A stretch of 62,000 nt of DNA, taken from NCBI GenBank assembly GCA_905221605.1, contig CAJNDS010002085.1, forward strand, positions 1-62,000, in the 5' to 3' direction. This document shows, piece after piece, positions 19,857 to 31,052 of this stretch. The position numbers and the translations under genes are program-made. The notes below the pieces were generated by a model. It had not been told where the DNA came from. It saw nothing but the letters and a program-made list of their open reading frames with translations, and made no database searches. The stretch is from Symbiodinium natans (taxonomy: Eukaryota; Sar; Dinophyceae; Suessiales; Symbiodiniaceae). Within the stretch, counting starts at the first letter, position 1, and every line of letters begins with the position of its first letter.

Positions 19857-21186
19857 GGACTGCGGCGTCCGACATGCAAGGTTGGGTTTTCGAGATGCAA
19901 AGCGCGCGCCCGAGATGCATGGCACCAAGCCGTTTGCATCTCGAAAACCCAACCTTGCATGTCGGACCAGGATTCTATTATCCAGAGAAAATTCCTCACT
20001 GTCTCTTTACTTTTAATAGGATTTCCTCCACGGGCTCAGCAGTTTGCATCTCGAAAACCCACCTGTGCCGGTCCGACCCAGATTTTACTATTTTACTATT
20101 TTACAAATTTTATGGGAAATCGGGAGTTTGCATCTCGAAAACCCAACCTTGCATGTCGGACCAGGATTCTATTATCCAGAGAAAATTCCTCCCTGTCTCT
20201 TTACTTTTAATAGGATTTCCTCCACGGGCTCAGCAGTTTGCATCTCGAAAACCCACCTGCGCCGGTCCGACCCAGATTTTACTATTTTACATTTTACTAT
20301 TTTACTAATTTTACGGGAAATCGGGAGTTTGCATCTCGAAAACCCAACCTTGCATGTCGGACCAGGATTCTATTATCCAGAGAAAATTCCTCCCTGTCTT
20401 TTTACTTTTAATAGGATTTCCTCCACGGGCTCAGCAGTTTGCATCTCGAAAACCCACCTGTGCCGGTCCGACCCAGATTTTACTATTTTACTATTTTACT
20501 ATTTTACTATTTTACTATTTTACTAATTTTACGGGAAATCGGGAGTTTGCATCTCGAAAACCCAACCTTGCATGTCGGACCAGGATTCTATTATCCAGAG
20601 AAAATTCCTCCCTGTCTCTTTGCTTTTAACAGGATTTCCTCCACCGGCTCAGCAGTTTGCATCTCGAAAACCCACCTGTGCCGGTCCGACCCAGATTTTA
20701 CTATTTTACTATTTTACTATTTTACTAATTTTACGGGAAATCGGGAGTTTGCATCTCGAAAACCCAACCTTGCATGTCGGACCAGGATTCTATTATCCAG
20801 AGAAAATTCCTCACTGTCTCTTTACTTTTAATAGGATTTCCTCCACGGGCTCAGCAGTTTGCATCTCGAAAACCCACCTGTGCCGGTCCGACCCAGATTT
20901 TACTATTTTACTATTTTACTATTTTACTATTTTACTATTTTACTAATTTTATGGGAAATCGGGAGTTTGCATCTCGAAAACCCAACCTTGCATGTCGGAC
21001 CAGGAACTGCGGCGTCCGACATGCAAGGTTGGGTTTTCGAGATGCAAAGCGCGCGCCCGAGATGCATGGCACCAAGCCGCAAGTTTGCATCTCGAAAACC
21101 TACCTTTGCATGTCGGACCCCAAGAAAGTTTGCATCTCGAAAACCCAACCTTGCATGTCGGACCCCCAATTTGCATGTCGGACAGA
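19857..21186. repeat. Satellite array, 194-218 bp units, bounded by hairpin-forming copies
   Basis: The 33-bp phrase beginning TTTGCATCTCGAAAACCCAA and ending TGCATGTCGG starts units at 19,933, 20,127, 20,328, 20,546, 20,748 and 20,966 (spacings 194, 201, 218, 202, 218). Each unit also holds a second variant (TTTGCATCTCGAAAACCCAC, then CTGTGCCGGTCCGACCC) and a variable number of ACTATTTT octamers, which explains the length steps. The array opens and closes with the same roughly 75-bp sequence (from 19,857 and 21,004). That sequence carries the phrase in reverse complement, so each end can fold into a 33-bp stem with a loop of about 32 nt rich in GCGC. Three more partial copies follow to 21,186. 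The many overlapping frames are repeat translations. Confidence 0.9.
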
Positions 21187-21189
21187 GGG

Positions 21190-21960
21190 ATCCCGTCCCG
21201 AAGCCCTACACCCTGTGGGAGGCACAGGAGGTTATATGGCTTTCAGGGTTTTTCATGCGGCTACAGGGCTTAGGGGCTAAGGGTTTAACTGTTCAAACAT
21301 CTAGAGGATTCCTCTCCAAAGGGCCCATGTACCCGTATGGTAGATACTGGGGCCTTAGGCGTTACAAAGGGGTTCCTACATAATAGCCTTGGGGCCCAAA
21401 TTTATGCTACGTTGGTACGTGGACCCTGAAGGTTTGTTGCTTGGCCCAGTCGTGTAGGGCAGTGGATATCGATCAACTCAGTGCTCGGTGGGGCAGTTTC
21501 CATCATGCTGCACAGATTTGTCTTGCACCGAACGTTCCTTGCTAAGAAAGATACCGGGTTGCCATGGCACGCAAACATGTGGAAACTGAGCCGAAGGGTT
21601 TTGATCGGCTGTCTGTCTGCCTGTCTATGCCTCGTTTGTGAGACATCCCATGCAAGATACAGCTGCAAACCCACAAGCTACAGACTCAACCATAAACCCT
21701 AAACCTTACCCTGTTTACATCCTAAACCCTGTTGAAAACCTGAACCACAAGCCCACGATTCGCTTGGTCCGATGCATGGCCAGCTTGAAAACCGGCCACC
21801 CTGCATGCCTACTCGAAAAGGTTCCTCAAGAAGCATGGTGGAACTCCGTCAACCCTCTACATAGAATTAGAACCCTTTCTGTTTTCAACACAACCCTGAA
21901 TATTCCCTTGGGTTTTATATAACTGAAATACAATGATTCCTAAGGGGGCGATCGTAAAGC
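21190..21960. other. Unique island without recognisable gene
   Basis: About 770 bp with few telomeric units. A 90-codon minus frame and 73- and 94-codon plus frames overlap it, without recognisable domains. Nothing supports a product. Confidence 0.4.
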
Positions 21961-21990
21961 CCAAAACCCTGAAACCCGATGCGCCAACAC

Positions 21991-22029
21991 CTCGGCGGAG
22001 GAGAGCTCGGCACCGGCAGACACCAGCGC
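21991..22029 (-). CDS. Ankyrin exon (ALVSAGAELSSAE)
   Basis: A 39-bp exon from acceptor AACAAAG to canonical donor GAG|GTGTTG codes for ALVSAGAELSSAE. It joins in phase 0 with HVAVLE upstream and AEASPLALAAG downstream, giving HVAVLE|ALVSAGAEL. Confidence 0.7.
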
Positions 22030-22424
22030 CTTTGTTTTAGGGCTTGGGGCTAAACCCTAAACCCAAAAAGCCCTAAACCCTGTTCTCGTGCAAACTGGCT
22101 GATGGTATAGGGTCTAGATAAGGGTTCTGCTGTCCCCGTCCCTGAAGGCAGGTTCTTAAGTTCTTCTTGAGATGTTGGGGAGCACAGGCACAGGAGTCTC
22201 TCTCGGTTTCGGGTTTTGGGGGCTTAGGGTCTTGCTCTTTTAGGGTTTCGAGTTGTTTGGGGTTATATTCAGCGCTTTGGGGGTGTTTGGGTTTATAGGT
22301 TGCGGGGAAGGAGGGGCTCTGGGTCTGGGGTTTAAGCTTTCTCTCCCCTAAAGAATTCTGTGGGTGATAAGATGGCTTTAGGTTTAGGGTACTCCCTAAA
22401 CCCTCAACCCTCCCCGCGGTTCGC

Positions 22425-22451
22425 CTCCAAGACGGCCACGTGGCCCTGCTC
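22425..22451 (-). CDS. Ankyrin micro-exon (EQGHVAVLE)
   Basis: Nine codons between acceptor CCTTCGAAG and a GC donor (GAG|GCGAAC) code for EQGHVAVLE. Upstream it fits LAA of the 23.2 kb exon (LAA|EQGHVAVLE), downstream ALVSAGAEL. Confidence 0.6.
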
Positions 22452-22469
22452 CTTCGAAGGCCGCAGGGT

Positions 22470-22990
22470 TTAGGGTTTGTTAAGATCCAACCAAATCGCC
22501 TCGAAGCCTAGACTCTCACAGCCTGAAACTTATGAAGCTTCCCATCAAGTTCGACTCAGGAATGGGTTATGCTTCATATACGTTTTTTCTTACAACTTTT
22601 GTAGGCATTCCCTACATCTGCATTCGTGTACTGGCATCAGTAACTGTAACGCGACAAGCCCTTGGAAAAGGCCATTGGGTGTTCTTTGAGGTTCCACTCG
22701 CCAATTGCTTGCCAAGGGTTTTGTTCGTGCATGCTACCATGTAAGTTGTTACTTGGTGCTCCGTCAGCATTACTGTCTGTGCATTTTATGCTTCGTGAAT
22801 ATGGTGTGAACACAGCCGAACACCACCTCTCTCTTTTTTGCATCCAGGTCTCTTCGCAGCCAGCCGGGCTAGAGTTAAGTCTGAGGTCTGAGGATTTACA
22901 CCACCTCTCGCTCTCCCCAAACCTCAACAAATAGCCGCGAAAACAAAAAAACACGCCTCCAAACCCCACACATGAACCCTAATCCGCACG
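22470..22990. other. Unique island without recognisable gene
   Basis: About 500 bp of unique DNA. The phrase CTCTTTTTTGCATCCAGGTCTC, then GCAGCCAGCCGGGCTAGAGT (22,828-22,875), recurs at 3,200-3,240, so part of it is a dispersed repeat. A 110-codon minus frame shows no motif. Confidence 0.4.
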
Positions 22991-23193
22991 AAACACACTC
23001 TTTCTGCGTCAGGCTCCTTCCTTGTCTAGAGCAATATAGAGACTTTCATCTTATATTCCTTTGGGGGGTTCTTAAGCAAATCTAAACCCTAAACCCTAAA
23101 CCCTAAACCCTGAACCCTGAACCCTGAACCCTGAACCCTAAACCCTAAAACCTAAACCCTAAACCCTAAACCCTAAACGGCACCCCAAGGCTC

Positions 23194-23237
23194 CGCGGCC
23201 AGCTGCGCCGCGGAACGGCTGAGGAGCGCATCTCGCA
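23194..23237 (-). CDS. Candidate ankyrin exon (RDALLSRSAAQLAA)
   Basis: Acceptor GGCCCCGCAG precedes 44 bp coding for -RDALLSRSAAQLAA. With a GA donor (GCG|GAGCCT) it joins EQGHVAVLE to give QLAA|EQGHVAVLEALV, a good ankyrin helix pair. The upstream half is atypical. Confidence 0.45.
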
Positions 23238-23280
23238 CTGCGGGGCCCGGCTCGGCCAGGCTGGAAACCTCTTTGCTTGA

Positions 23281-23400
23281 AGGGGGGGGGGGGGGGTAGG
23301 GTTTAGGGTTTAGGGTTTCGGGTTTAGGATTTGGGGTTTGGGGTTTGGGGTTTGGGGTTTAGGGTTTGGGGTTTGGGGTTTGGGGTCCCTAGAACCCTAG
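23281..23400. repeat. G-run and degenerate TTTGGGG/TTTAGGG array
   Basis: A G16 run is followed by about fourteen heptamers alternating TTTAGGG and TTTGGGG. Confidence 0.9.
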
Positions 23401-23754
23401 ACCCCTAAGACCCCACCGAAACCCTGAGGCAGGGTGTGAAGCCTCAGGGCTTGAGCTTTAGGGTTTAGGGTTTAGGGTTTTTAGGGTTTAGGGTTTAGGG
23501 GCTTCACAGGGGGGGGGGGGGATCCAGGGGAGGTTGCTCGGGTTGGGCCCCCTTCAAAACCCAAAGGGGTTTCGGGTTTATAGGGTTCATAGGGTTGTTA
23601 GGGATATAGGGTTCATAGAGCTTATAGGGAAATATTTCGAGATTAGAAAAAACAAAAAGAACAGGCAGGGGGGGGGGGGGAGGGAGTCGCAAGCTGGCAG
23701 GTGGAAATGCAGCGAGTCGGTGGCTTTTTGGCACTTGCCTGGGTTGTGGGATAC

Positions 23755-23983
23755 CCTAAACCCCAAACCCCAAACCCCAAACCCCAAACCCTAAACCCTA
23801 AACCGCAAACCCTAAACCCTAAACCCTAAACCCTAAACCCTAAACCCTAAACCCTAAACCCTAAACCCTAAACCCTAAACCCTAAACCCTAAACCCTACA
23901 CCCTACACCCTAAACCCTAAACCCTAAACCCTAAACCCTAAACCCTAAACCCTAAACCCTAAACCCTAAACCCTAAACCCTAA
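23755..23983. repeat. Long ITR array, CCCTAAA orientation
   Basis: About 32 heptamers with CCCCAAA variants at the left and two CCCTACA variants in the middle. It abuts a possible ankyrin exon at 23,986. Confidence 0.95.
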
Positions 23984-23985
23984 GC

Positions 23986-24041
23986 CTTGGCAGCATCGCC
24001 CGAAAAGGCAGCTTGCAGCAAGGGCCCAGGAAGCCACCGGG
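23986..24041 (-). CDS. Candidate ankyrin exon (PLLQAAFSGDAAK)
   Basis: After acceptor CCTGGAAG the minus strand reads RWLPGPLLQAAFSGDAAK up to a GC donor (AAG|GCTTAG). PLL-AA-SGD is ankyrin-like. The exon lies directly between two long telomeric arrays of opposite orientation. Confidence 0.5.
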
Positions 24042-24063
24042 CTTCCAGGTTGAACCTGGGGCT

Positions 24064-24182
24064 TGGGTTTAGGGTTTAGGGTTTAGGGTTTAGGGTTTAG
24101 GGTTTAGGGCTTAGGGCTTAGGGCTTAGGGCTTAGGGCTTAGGGCTTAGGGCTTAGGGCTTAGGGCTTAGGGCTTAGGGCCC
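24064..24182. repeat. ITR array switching from TTTAGGG to homogeneous CTTAGGG
   Basis: Six TTTAGGG units are followed by about ten consecutive CTTAGGG units. A block of identical variants implies local copying of units rather than independent mutation. Confidence 0.95.
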
Positions 24183-25144
24183 AGGGCTTTTTCGCTTTAT
24201 CTAGGGTTTTTTAGGCTTTAGGGGTAGAGTTTATCGAATTTAGGTTTTGGGGTATCTCGAGGGTTTAGGGACTTCAAGCGTTTGGACTGGCACAACTTCT
24301 TTTGCAGCAGGACTGAAAGCCATTCCCAAATCATCTAAGACATGTCCCATCCCTAAACCCTAAAAACCCAATTCCGAAGCCCCAAGCCTAAACTTTAAAT
24401 CTCTTCCATACCTCTGCCCTTGAAACCTCCGACGCCCGAAACCCTAAGCTCTAAAACCCTAAAACCCCAAACTTTTGATAGCGAGGCGCGCAAAGGACAC
24501 GCGATCGTCGGCTCCGCGGGGAGAGGCTTCGACCTGCTGGACATCGTGTATAGGAAGGGTTTAGGGTTTAGGGTTTAGCACTGCACACACCATCAGGCGC
24601 CCTGCTCCGCAGGGTCGAGTCGAGGCTACCGGGACTGGACGCGATCCGTTGAACGTGTCTCGAAAATTCGGACCCACTGGCTTCTACTGAAGGTCTGCGT
24701 CATTTACATGTGTGGTCCCCAGCCTACACTTCACCAGGACTCACCGATTCTGATGATAGGGTTTAGGGTTTAGGGTTTAGGGTTTAGGGTTGAGGGTTGA
24801 GGGTTTAGGGTTTAAGGACTGGGGCCCTTTTTGCCACTGGTCTGCAGAAGTTTGGGACCCCTAAGCCCCTAAACCGCCGAAGCTCCTTTGAACCTGGCGC
24901 CGGACAGTGACTCTTGGACTTGTAACCCCAAAGCCTCGGTTTAGGGTTTAGGGTTTAGGGTTTAGGGTTCAACCACTAAGCCCTCTAACCCCGAAACCCC
25001 AAAACTTCAAACCGTCGGCCTGAAACCTTTAAAGCCAAGCCCGCCCCACACATCGAAAAATGCGACATCCCAAAACAGCCCAACAAACTCCTAAACCCTA
25101 AACCCCATAAGCCTCCGAAAGGAACTATGAAAAGACTCCGGGTC

Positions 25145-25255
25145 CTACTATTTGCTTAAGAACCCCCCCCCAAAAAAAAAAAAAAAAAAAAAGAGAATGA
25201 TTCCTATATTGCTCTCATGTGGAAGAATGAATGTCTGTTTAATTTTGGGGTAGCT
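25145..25255. mobile_element. MITE-like element (family E), half copy
   Basis: The left arm CTACTATTTGCTTAAGAACCCCCCCC runs into A21, then AGAATGATTCCTATATTGCTCTCATG. The right arm is missing or diverged (TTTAATTTTGGGGTAG). Confidence 0.55.
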
Positions 25256-25384
25256 CTTCTGCCAATAATGGGGTCATGATTCTCTTAAAGCCCAGGAAGG
25301 TTCGTTGCCGGGAAAGAATTCGAGAGAAGATAAGAGGCGAACCGGACCAGACCGATCACCTACGTGGCACATGGAGTTGAAAGT

Positions 25385-25472
25385 TCTAGAGTTTAGGGTT
25401 CAGGGTTTAGGGTTCAGGGGTTAGGGTTTAGGGTTCAGGGTTTAGGGTTCAGGGTTTAGGGTTCAGGGTTTC
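25385..25472. repeat. Alternating TTTAGGG/TTCAGGG array
   Basis: Units alternate almost strictly between TTTAGGG and TTCAGGG, suggesting a 14-bp dimer as the copied unit. Confidence 0.9.
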
Positions 25473-26502
25473 TTTGCGTGCAAGATTTGCGAGAAAGGTG
25501 CCGGGGTTCCTGTTTCGGCTTTCGGGCTGCGAACGTGACACCCGGAGGGTGACATAGATTACGGGAGGGAGCGTTGTGTGCTTTGCAGAAACCAAGGAAG
25601 GTTTACATAGGGGGTTTAGGGTTTAGGGCGTTTAGGGTCGAGGAAATCCCAAAAAAGTCCTGCCAGGGACCTCGTGCGGCATGTCCACGGGGAAAAGCAC
25701 CATCAGCCCCGTTGCCTCTCAGGGGGTGGGACCGTGGGCTCCGGGAGCACCCTAAACCCTAAACCCTAAACCCCTAAACCCTGAACCCTAAACCCTAGCC
25801 CTAAACCCTAAACCCTAGCCGTAAACCCTCAAGGGTTTTGCAAGCACATTGATCTTACAGGATTCGGTAAAACAGCTTGGTGTCCGTTTAGTGACACTTT
25901 TTCCTGAGTCAGGAGCCCCCCCCCAACCCTAAACCCTAAACCCCAAACCCCAAACCCTAAACCCTAAACTCCAAACCCCACGGAAACCTTGAACCCTGAA
26001 CTCTGGACTCCTTTGAGCCACCAGAGCTGAGGCCAAGCCTCAGCACTGTGCAAGCAGTCCCTTACCGCCCTAAACCCGAAACCCTAAACCCTAAACCCTA
26101 AACCCTAGCCCTAAACCCTAAACCCTAAACCCTGAACCCTGAACCCTAGACCCCCACCTCAAGCCCTCCCCAAACGCTGCCGAACTGCCGGCGTGACAGC
26201 TACTGGGTCGCTGTCGGGTGGAAAGATCACCAGCCGAGCAGGTCGCGCAGCGCTGGTCCTACCAGAGTTTTTAGGGTTTAGGGTTTAGGGTTTTGGAGTT
26301 ATTGGGTTTGTTGGGTTGCCTGCATAACCCTTTGCAAACTACCTGCGAACTCAAATAAGAAGAACTAAAACGCCAAACCCTAGGACCTAAACCCAAAAGC
26401 CAACCTGGCCCAGCGGATGAGGCACTCAGGGCTCAGAAGACTTAGGGTTCAGGGGTTCGGGGCTTTAGTTGCTCCATGCTTTCATTCCCCGCCCTTGTGG
26501 GC

Positions 26503-26642
26503 TAGGGTTCAGGGTTCAGGGTTCAGGGTTCAGGGTTCAGGGTTCAGGGTTCAGGGTTTAGGGTTTAGGGTTTAGGGTTTAGGGTTTAGGGTTTAGGGTT
26601 TAGGGTTCAGGGTTCAGGGTTCAGGGTTTAGGGTTTAGGGGG
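26503..26642. repeat. ITR array with homogeneous TTCAGGG blocks
   Basis: About eight TTCAGGG units, seven or eight TTTAGGG, three TTCAGGG, then TTTAGGG again. Confidence 0.95.
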
Positions 26643-26716
26643 CTAGATTGTCAGTTCTATAGTGGTCCCTGCCGGGGGTTGCATGGACCTGCGGTGCCTT
26701 CAGGGTCAACGATGAG

Positions 26717-26786
26717 CCCTAAACCCTAAACCCTAAACCCTAAACCCTAAACCCTAAACCCTAAACCCTAAACCCTAAACCCTACA
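26717..26786. repeat. ITR array, CCCTAAA orientation
   Basis: Ten near-perfect units, facing the TTTAGGG-oriented array at 26.5-26.6 kb across about 75 bp of unique sequence. Confidence 0.95.
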
Positions 26787-28127
26787 CCGGGCCCAAGAAC
26801 GGATGATCTCCGCAGGTTCTCACCCCCCCCCCTTCCCAAAGGCAACTATCTGTGTGTTTAGGGCTCAGGGCTCCTACAGCACCATCTCCTTAGGGTTTTC
26901 TGCACTCTCTGCCATCTCCTTAGGGTTTAGGGTTTAGGGACACATATATATATATCATACATGCATACATATGTATATAGTCTTATGATGCAGGGCACAC
27001 TCAGTGGGTGTTTCACGTAAACAACAACTCAGCATATCCTCCACAAGGACGCTACAAACAAAACCCTAAACCCTACACTCTAAACCCTAAACCCTAAACC
27101 CTAAAGGCTCTGTGCCCAAATTGGCGGGGTCCTCGGCGACACGCGCGGATAGTACACGCCGGAGGCGAAAAGTGCATCCGTGGGTCCTGGATGCATAAAG
27201 GGGGCGTAGTTCTAGCGCTAAACCCTAAACCCTAAGCCCTGGACCCTAAACCCTAAACCCTCCGCAAGAGGTCTTAAGGTGCCCAAAAAGAGGGGGGCCG
27301 AATTGCAGACCCTACACCATAAAACCCTGAACCATCAACAGCCACGTGGCCAGCCCCGAGTAGTATTCTCAATTAAGGTGGCCCCCGTACCTTCCCAAAT
27401 GTAGGGTTTAGGGTTGAGGGGTTTAGGATTTAGGGTTTCGAAAATCTAGCAAAGACCTCTTCATAGGGTTTAGGGTTTTAGGTGTAGGGTAGAGGGTTTA
27501 GAATCCAAATATAGCAGATGAGAGTGTTCGCCCCTGCAGGCACACTGGCACACCTACACCAGCCCTCGGACCTGAAACCCCTACACCACGCAAACCCTAA
27601 ACCCTAAACCCTAAACCCTAAACCCTACACCCTACACCCTAAACCCTAAACCTACACCCTAAACCCCAACCCTAGACCCTACCCCTAAACCCTAACCAAG
27701 GCGCTGCCATGAGTATGCCGCGCGTTCCAATCGCCAGGCTGGTTGATATTCGCCCAGAGCCTGCGCTCAGAGGTGCTCAGCCTCTAGTATTGACTATATA
27801 CGCGGCTGCCACCCTAAACCCTAAACCCCAAACCCCAAACCCCAAACTTGCTTGGGTATTTCTCCAAAAGAAGGCTCGGGGACCTCGAAAGACAAGTTTG
27901 GGCTCAGGGCAAGGTTTTTTTCAAAACCAAGCTTGGGCTACATATAGCTTGCTGGTACAAACCTACACCCTACACCCTAAACCCAACACCCAACACCCAA
28001 CACCCGACACCCTAAACCCTAAACCCAAGCCCACCTGTCTGGCAGAATGGCAACCTCGAGGCTCTCGTCGGCGGCCTCCTCGAGCTCGATAGGCTTTTGG
28101 GCCGACTGGGCAACCAAATCTTGACTG

Positions 28128-28241
28128 ACTAGGGTTTAGGGTTTAGGGTTTAGGGTTTAGGGTTTAGGGTTTAGGGTTTAGGGTTTAGGGTTTAGGGTTT
28201 AGGGTTTAGGGTTTAGGGTTTAGGGTTTAGGGTTTAGGGAA
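28128..28241. repeat. ITR array, TTTAGGG orientation, nearly perfect
   Basis: Sixteen consecutive perfect TTTAGGG units, suggesting recent origin or homogenisation. Confidence 0.97.
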
Positions 28242-28961
28242 AGTCCTCCTTTGTTGAATTCACTCAGGTCCCAAAACCTAAAACCCACACAAAGCTTAAA
28301 AGTCGACACAACCCAAAAAAAGGAGGAACAAAGGAGCTCGGTCTGTGCGTACTGTTCTTCTGAAACTCAGAGCGGGGTCCCCCCTCCTCAGTGCTAAAAC
28401 ATCAGCCAACACCCAAAACCTAAAACCATGGGGGGGGTCCCAACAAGCTTCTCCTCCACTTGGGGGCTGCTTTCCAACCTTTGACGACCTCCTGTAGGTC
28501 ACGCGGAAGGATGTCCAGGTGGCCATGTGCTTCTTGTGTGGCCGCGACGTGCGATTGGCTCGTTGGCCGGCCGGGCTGCCGAAAAGGCTCCTGATGATAA
28601 ACCCTAAACCCTAAACCCTAAACCCTAAACTGGCGAAAGGGCAAGGGGAGCCTTCCAGGATCGGTAGCAGCCATTTGGGCAATCTCGACTGCGCCTTGGG
28701 CGGTGGAGCTGTGACCACAGGGCTCGCAAAGTCCTGATTCTGAGAGATCCGAAGTGTTCGACGGTGGTCGACATTGATCTGTGCCAAGGTTTAGGGTTTA
28801 GTGTTGAGCGTCCAAGAGTAACCTAGGAATAAATAAACAGGGTGCCCTTTTTGGTTTTAAGAGGATTCTAAGGGCCTTAAAAAAAGGGAATGAGGGCCTA
28901 CTCCAGGTCGTAGTCGACCCTCAACCCGTAACCCTCCTAATGGTTATCCTCGTTTGTTGTT

Positions 28962-29026
28962 TTGGTTGGGGTTCTTAAGAAAATCCTCGTTTGTTGTTTT
29001 TTTGGGTTCTTAAGCAAAATCGTAGG
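28962..29026. mobile_element. Family E right-arm fragments
   Basis: GGGGTTCTTAAGAAAATC and GGGTTCTTAAGCAAAATCGTAG lie in tandem, each preceded by TCCTCGTTTGTTGTTTT-like sequence: two partial right ends of family E. Confidence 0.5.
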
Positions 29027-29166
29027 CTTGGGCTTCGCGCCTAGGGCCCGGGGCGTTTTTAGTCCCAAGGCTGATCCTCCTACCCTCTAAACTAACCTTA
29101 AACCCTGAACCCTAAACCCTAAACCCTAAACCCTAGCCCTAAACCCTAAACCCTAAACCCTAGTCC

Positions 29167-29255
29167 CAAAGCTGAGGTCCTCCTCCGGATACTGCCAGCC
29201 CATGGCTTCCAGGTATGCCTTTGCGGGGCCCTGGACAGCATCCATGAGCCTCAGG
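29167..29255 (-). CDS. Candidate exon, unidentified protein (AKAYLEAMGWQYPEED)
   Basis: The minus strand is open over ALRLMDAVQGPAKAYLEAMG and continues WQYPEEDLSFG. Possible acceptors are GTCCAG|GGC or CTGAG|GCT. The composition is clearly protein-like beside telomeric repeats. A helix ending LEAMGW with an acidic follow-up vaguely recalls PUB-type domains, which I would not insist on. Confidence 0.4.
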
Positions 29256-29579
29256 GCTTTAAGGGCTGAGGGTTTGGGGTGCTTAGGGGGTTTAGGGTTT
29301 AGTGCGTTTGGGGTGTTTAGGGTTTAGGGTTTAGGGCTAGGGTTTAGGGTGTCTAGGGTGTTTGGGGGATTAGGATAGAGGATCTAGGGGGTTTAGGGGG
29401 TTTGGAGGAGCTTGGAGCTTAGCGGGGTTTGGGGGTTTGGTGGGTTTGTCCTAGTTTGACAGCTTGCGCAACTAAACAGGCGGGCTGTGGACTTTGCGTT
29501 TGTGGTTACAAAGCCTGTGTCAAAAAGCTGGAGATGACCGCAAGGGGCCACCAGAAACTTGAGGGGTTTGGGGGTTTAG

Positions 29580-29684
29580 CTTGGGATGTTCCCCCTTTTT
29601 TCTAACAGTCCTTTCAAAGGGATGGTAGTACCCACCATTGCAAGCCCTATGAATGACTGTGAGTCTAAGGGGGAACATCCCAAG
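29580..29684. mobile_element. MITE-like element (family A), copy 3
   Basis: CTTGGGATGTTCCCCC and TTTCTAACAGTCCTTTC at the left pair with GAATGACTGTGAGTCTAAGGG and GGAACATCCCAAG at the right. Confidence 0.8.
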
Positions 29685-30054
29685 GTTTCGGGGTTCCAGG
29701 GTTTAGGGTCTATGGGCAACCCAAGCCCCCGAGCCCTACACGTAGTAAAAGCATGGCAATCTCAATAGCCACCCTCGAAGCGCCGGTCATATCAATGCGC
29801 ACAGGGTTTCGGGCTGCGGGCCTTAAGGATCGAGGTTGGCATCAAGAAAAATCCGAAACCCTAAGCCGCCTTTGGAAGAAACAATAGGATGGCCCTTCCA
29901 CCCCTCTGAAAAAAACTTCCTAAATAGGGTACTCTTAGCCAAATAGGGGAAAACATGGCTCAAACCTCCAGAAAACTCTTGTGATAGTCTCGGCACTCAC
30001 CCAACTCGGCATCCACCGGAAGATCCTCCGCGGAGGGCGCAAGTTGGGATCTCC

Positions 30055-30120
30055 TACCCTAGCTAGCGCCCCTAGCGCCCTTAGCGCCCCTAGCGCCCCT
30101 AGCCCCCCTAGCCACCCTAA
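30055..30120. repeat. Short tandem repeat CTAGCGCCC
   Basis: Six or seven copies of a 9-10-bp unit (CTAGCGCCC / TTAGCGCCC / CTAGCCCCC). Confidence 0.8.
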
Positions 30121-30814
30121 ACCCTAACAAACCCTAACCCTGAACCCTAAACACTCAACATCCCTGAACTCTAAACCCTAAACCGGGGTGGGGGATGGCA
30201 TTCTAAAAACAGCCAAAAAAAAACAAAAAAAACCTGAGACCTGTGAAAGCACACAGCCTCATGGTCTTGTGCTCGGCTTGCGCGTTAAGGTTGCCGCGGT
30301 TTCGGGTTGAGGCTCTTCAGGGTTTAGGGTTGAGAGTTCAGGCTTGGTTGCGCGTAGCCTGCGGGAGAGCCCAAAAAAGGGCTGCTAATTCCAAGAGGCT
30401 GCGGAGCCCTAAAACCGCCCACCGCCAAACCCTTTCTTAAGAACCCAAAACCTATCAAGTGACTCTACCTCGGACCCCGAAGGGAGTACCTTGGGTTTCC
30501 GAGGCTCTTTGTAAAGATTCTTGAGGTAGTATAAGGGCCATACTGGGCGTGTATTCGTGTATTCAAGGAAACCTTTGGGGGCACAACCTTAGGGGTACGG
30601 GTTTAAACCCCCTGAGCCTACTCTTTCGTGGGCTCTTCATGTAAAACCCTTATAGAAGTCACGATCCAACCCTAAACCCTAAGCCTGCTAGGGGTTAGGG
30701 TTCGCTTCTGTTTGCTTTGAGGAGCCGGTCCGGAAACCATAAACCCTAAACCCTAAACTCTAAACCCTAAACCCCCGGCAACCCTATACTTTGGGGTTTT
30801 GGGTCTTGGGATGT

Positions 30815-30871
30815 TCGCCCTGATACAAACAGTCCTTAATCGGGACTATAATCGGGGGGGTACTAGGGTAC
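30815..30871. mobile_element. Family A half copy (left arm)
   Basis: CTTGGGATGTTCGCCCTGATACAAACAGTCCTTAAT without a matching right arm. Confidence 0.6.
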
Positions 30872-30967
30872 TCCGAGCCCTACCTTACATCCAAAGCTTC
30901 AAGCAGATGGTCAAAACCTGAACCCTATAAAACCCCAACTTTCAACCCTTCTTCAACGAGGGCTCTC

Positions 30968-31052
30968 TCTACTTTCAACCCTAAACCCTAAACCCTAAAC
31001 CCTAAACCCTAAACCCTAAACCCTAAACCCTAAACCCTAAACCCTAAACCCG
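30968..31052. repeat. ITR array, CCCTAAA orientation
   Basis: Twelve perfect units. Confidence 0.97.

Noticed and set aside
19857-21186. CRISPR-like array
   Set aside because: Units are about 200 bp with conserved 'spacers' and simple-repeat length variation: a eukaryotic satellite.
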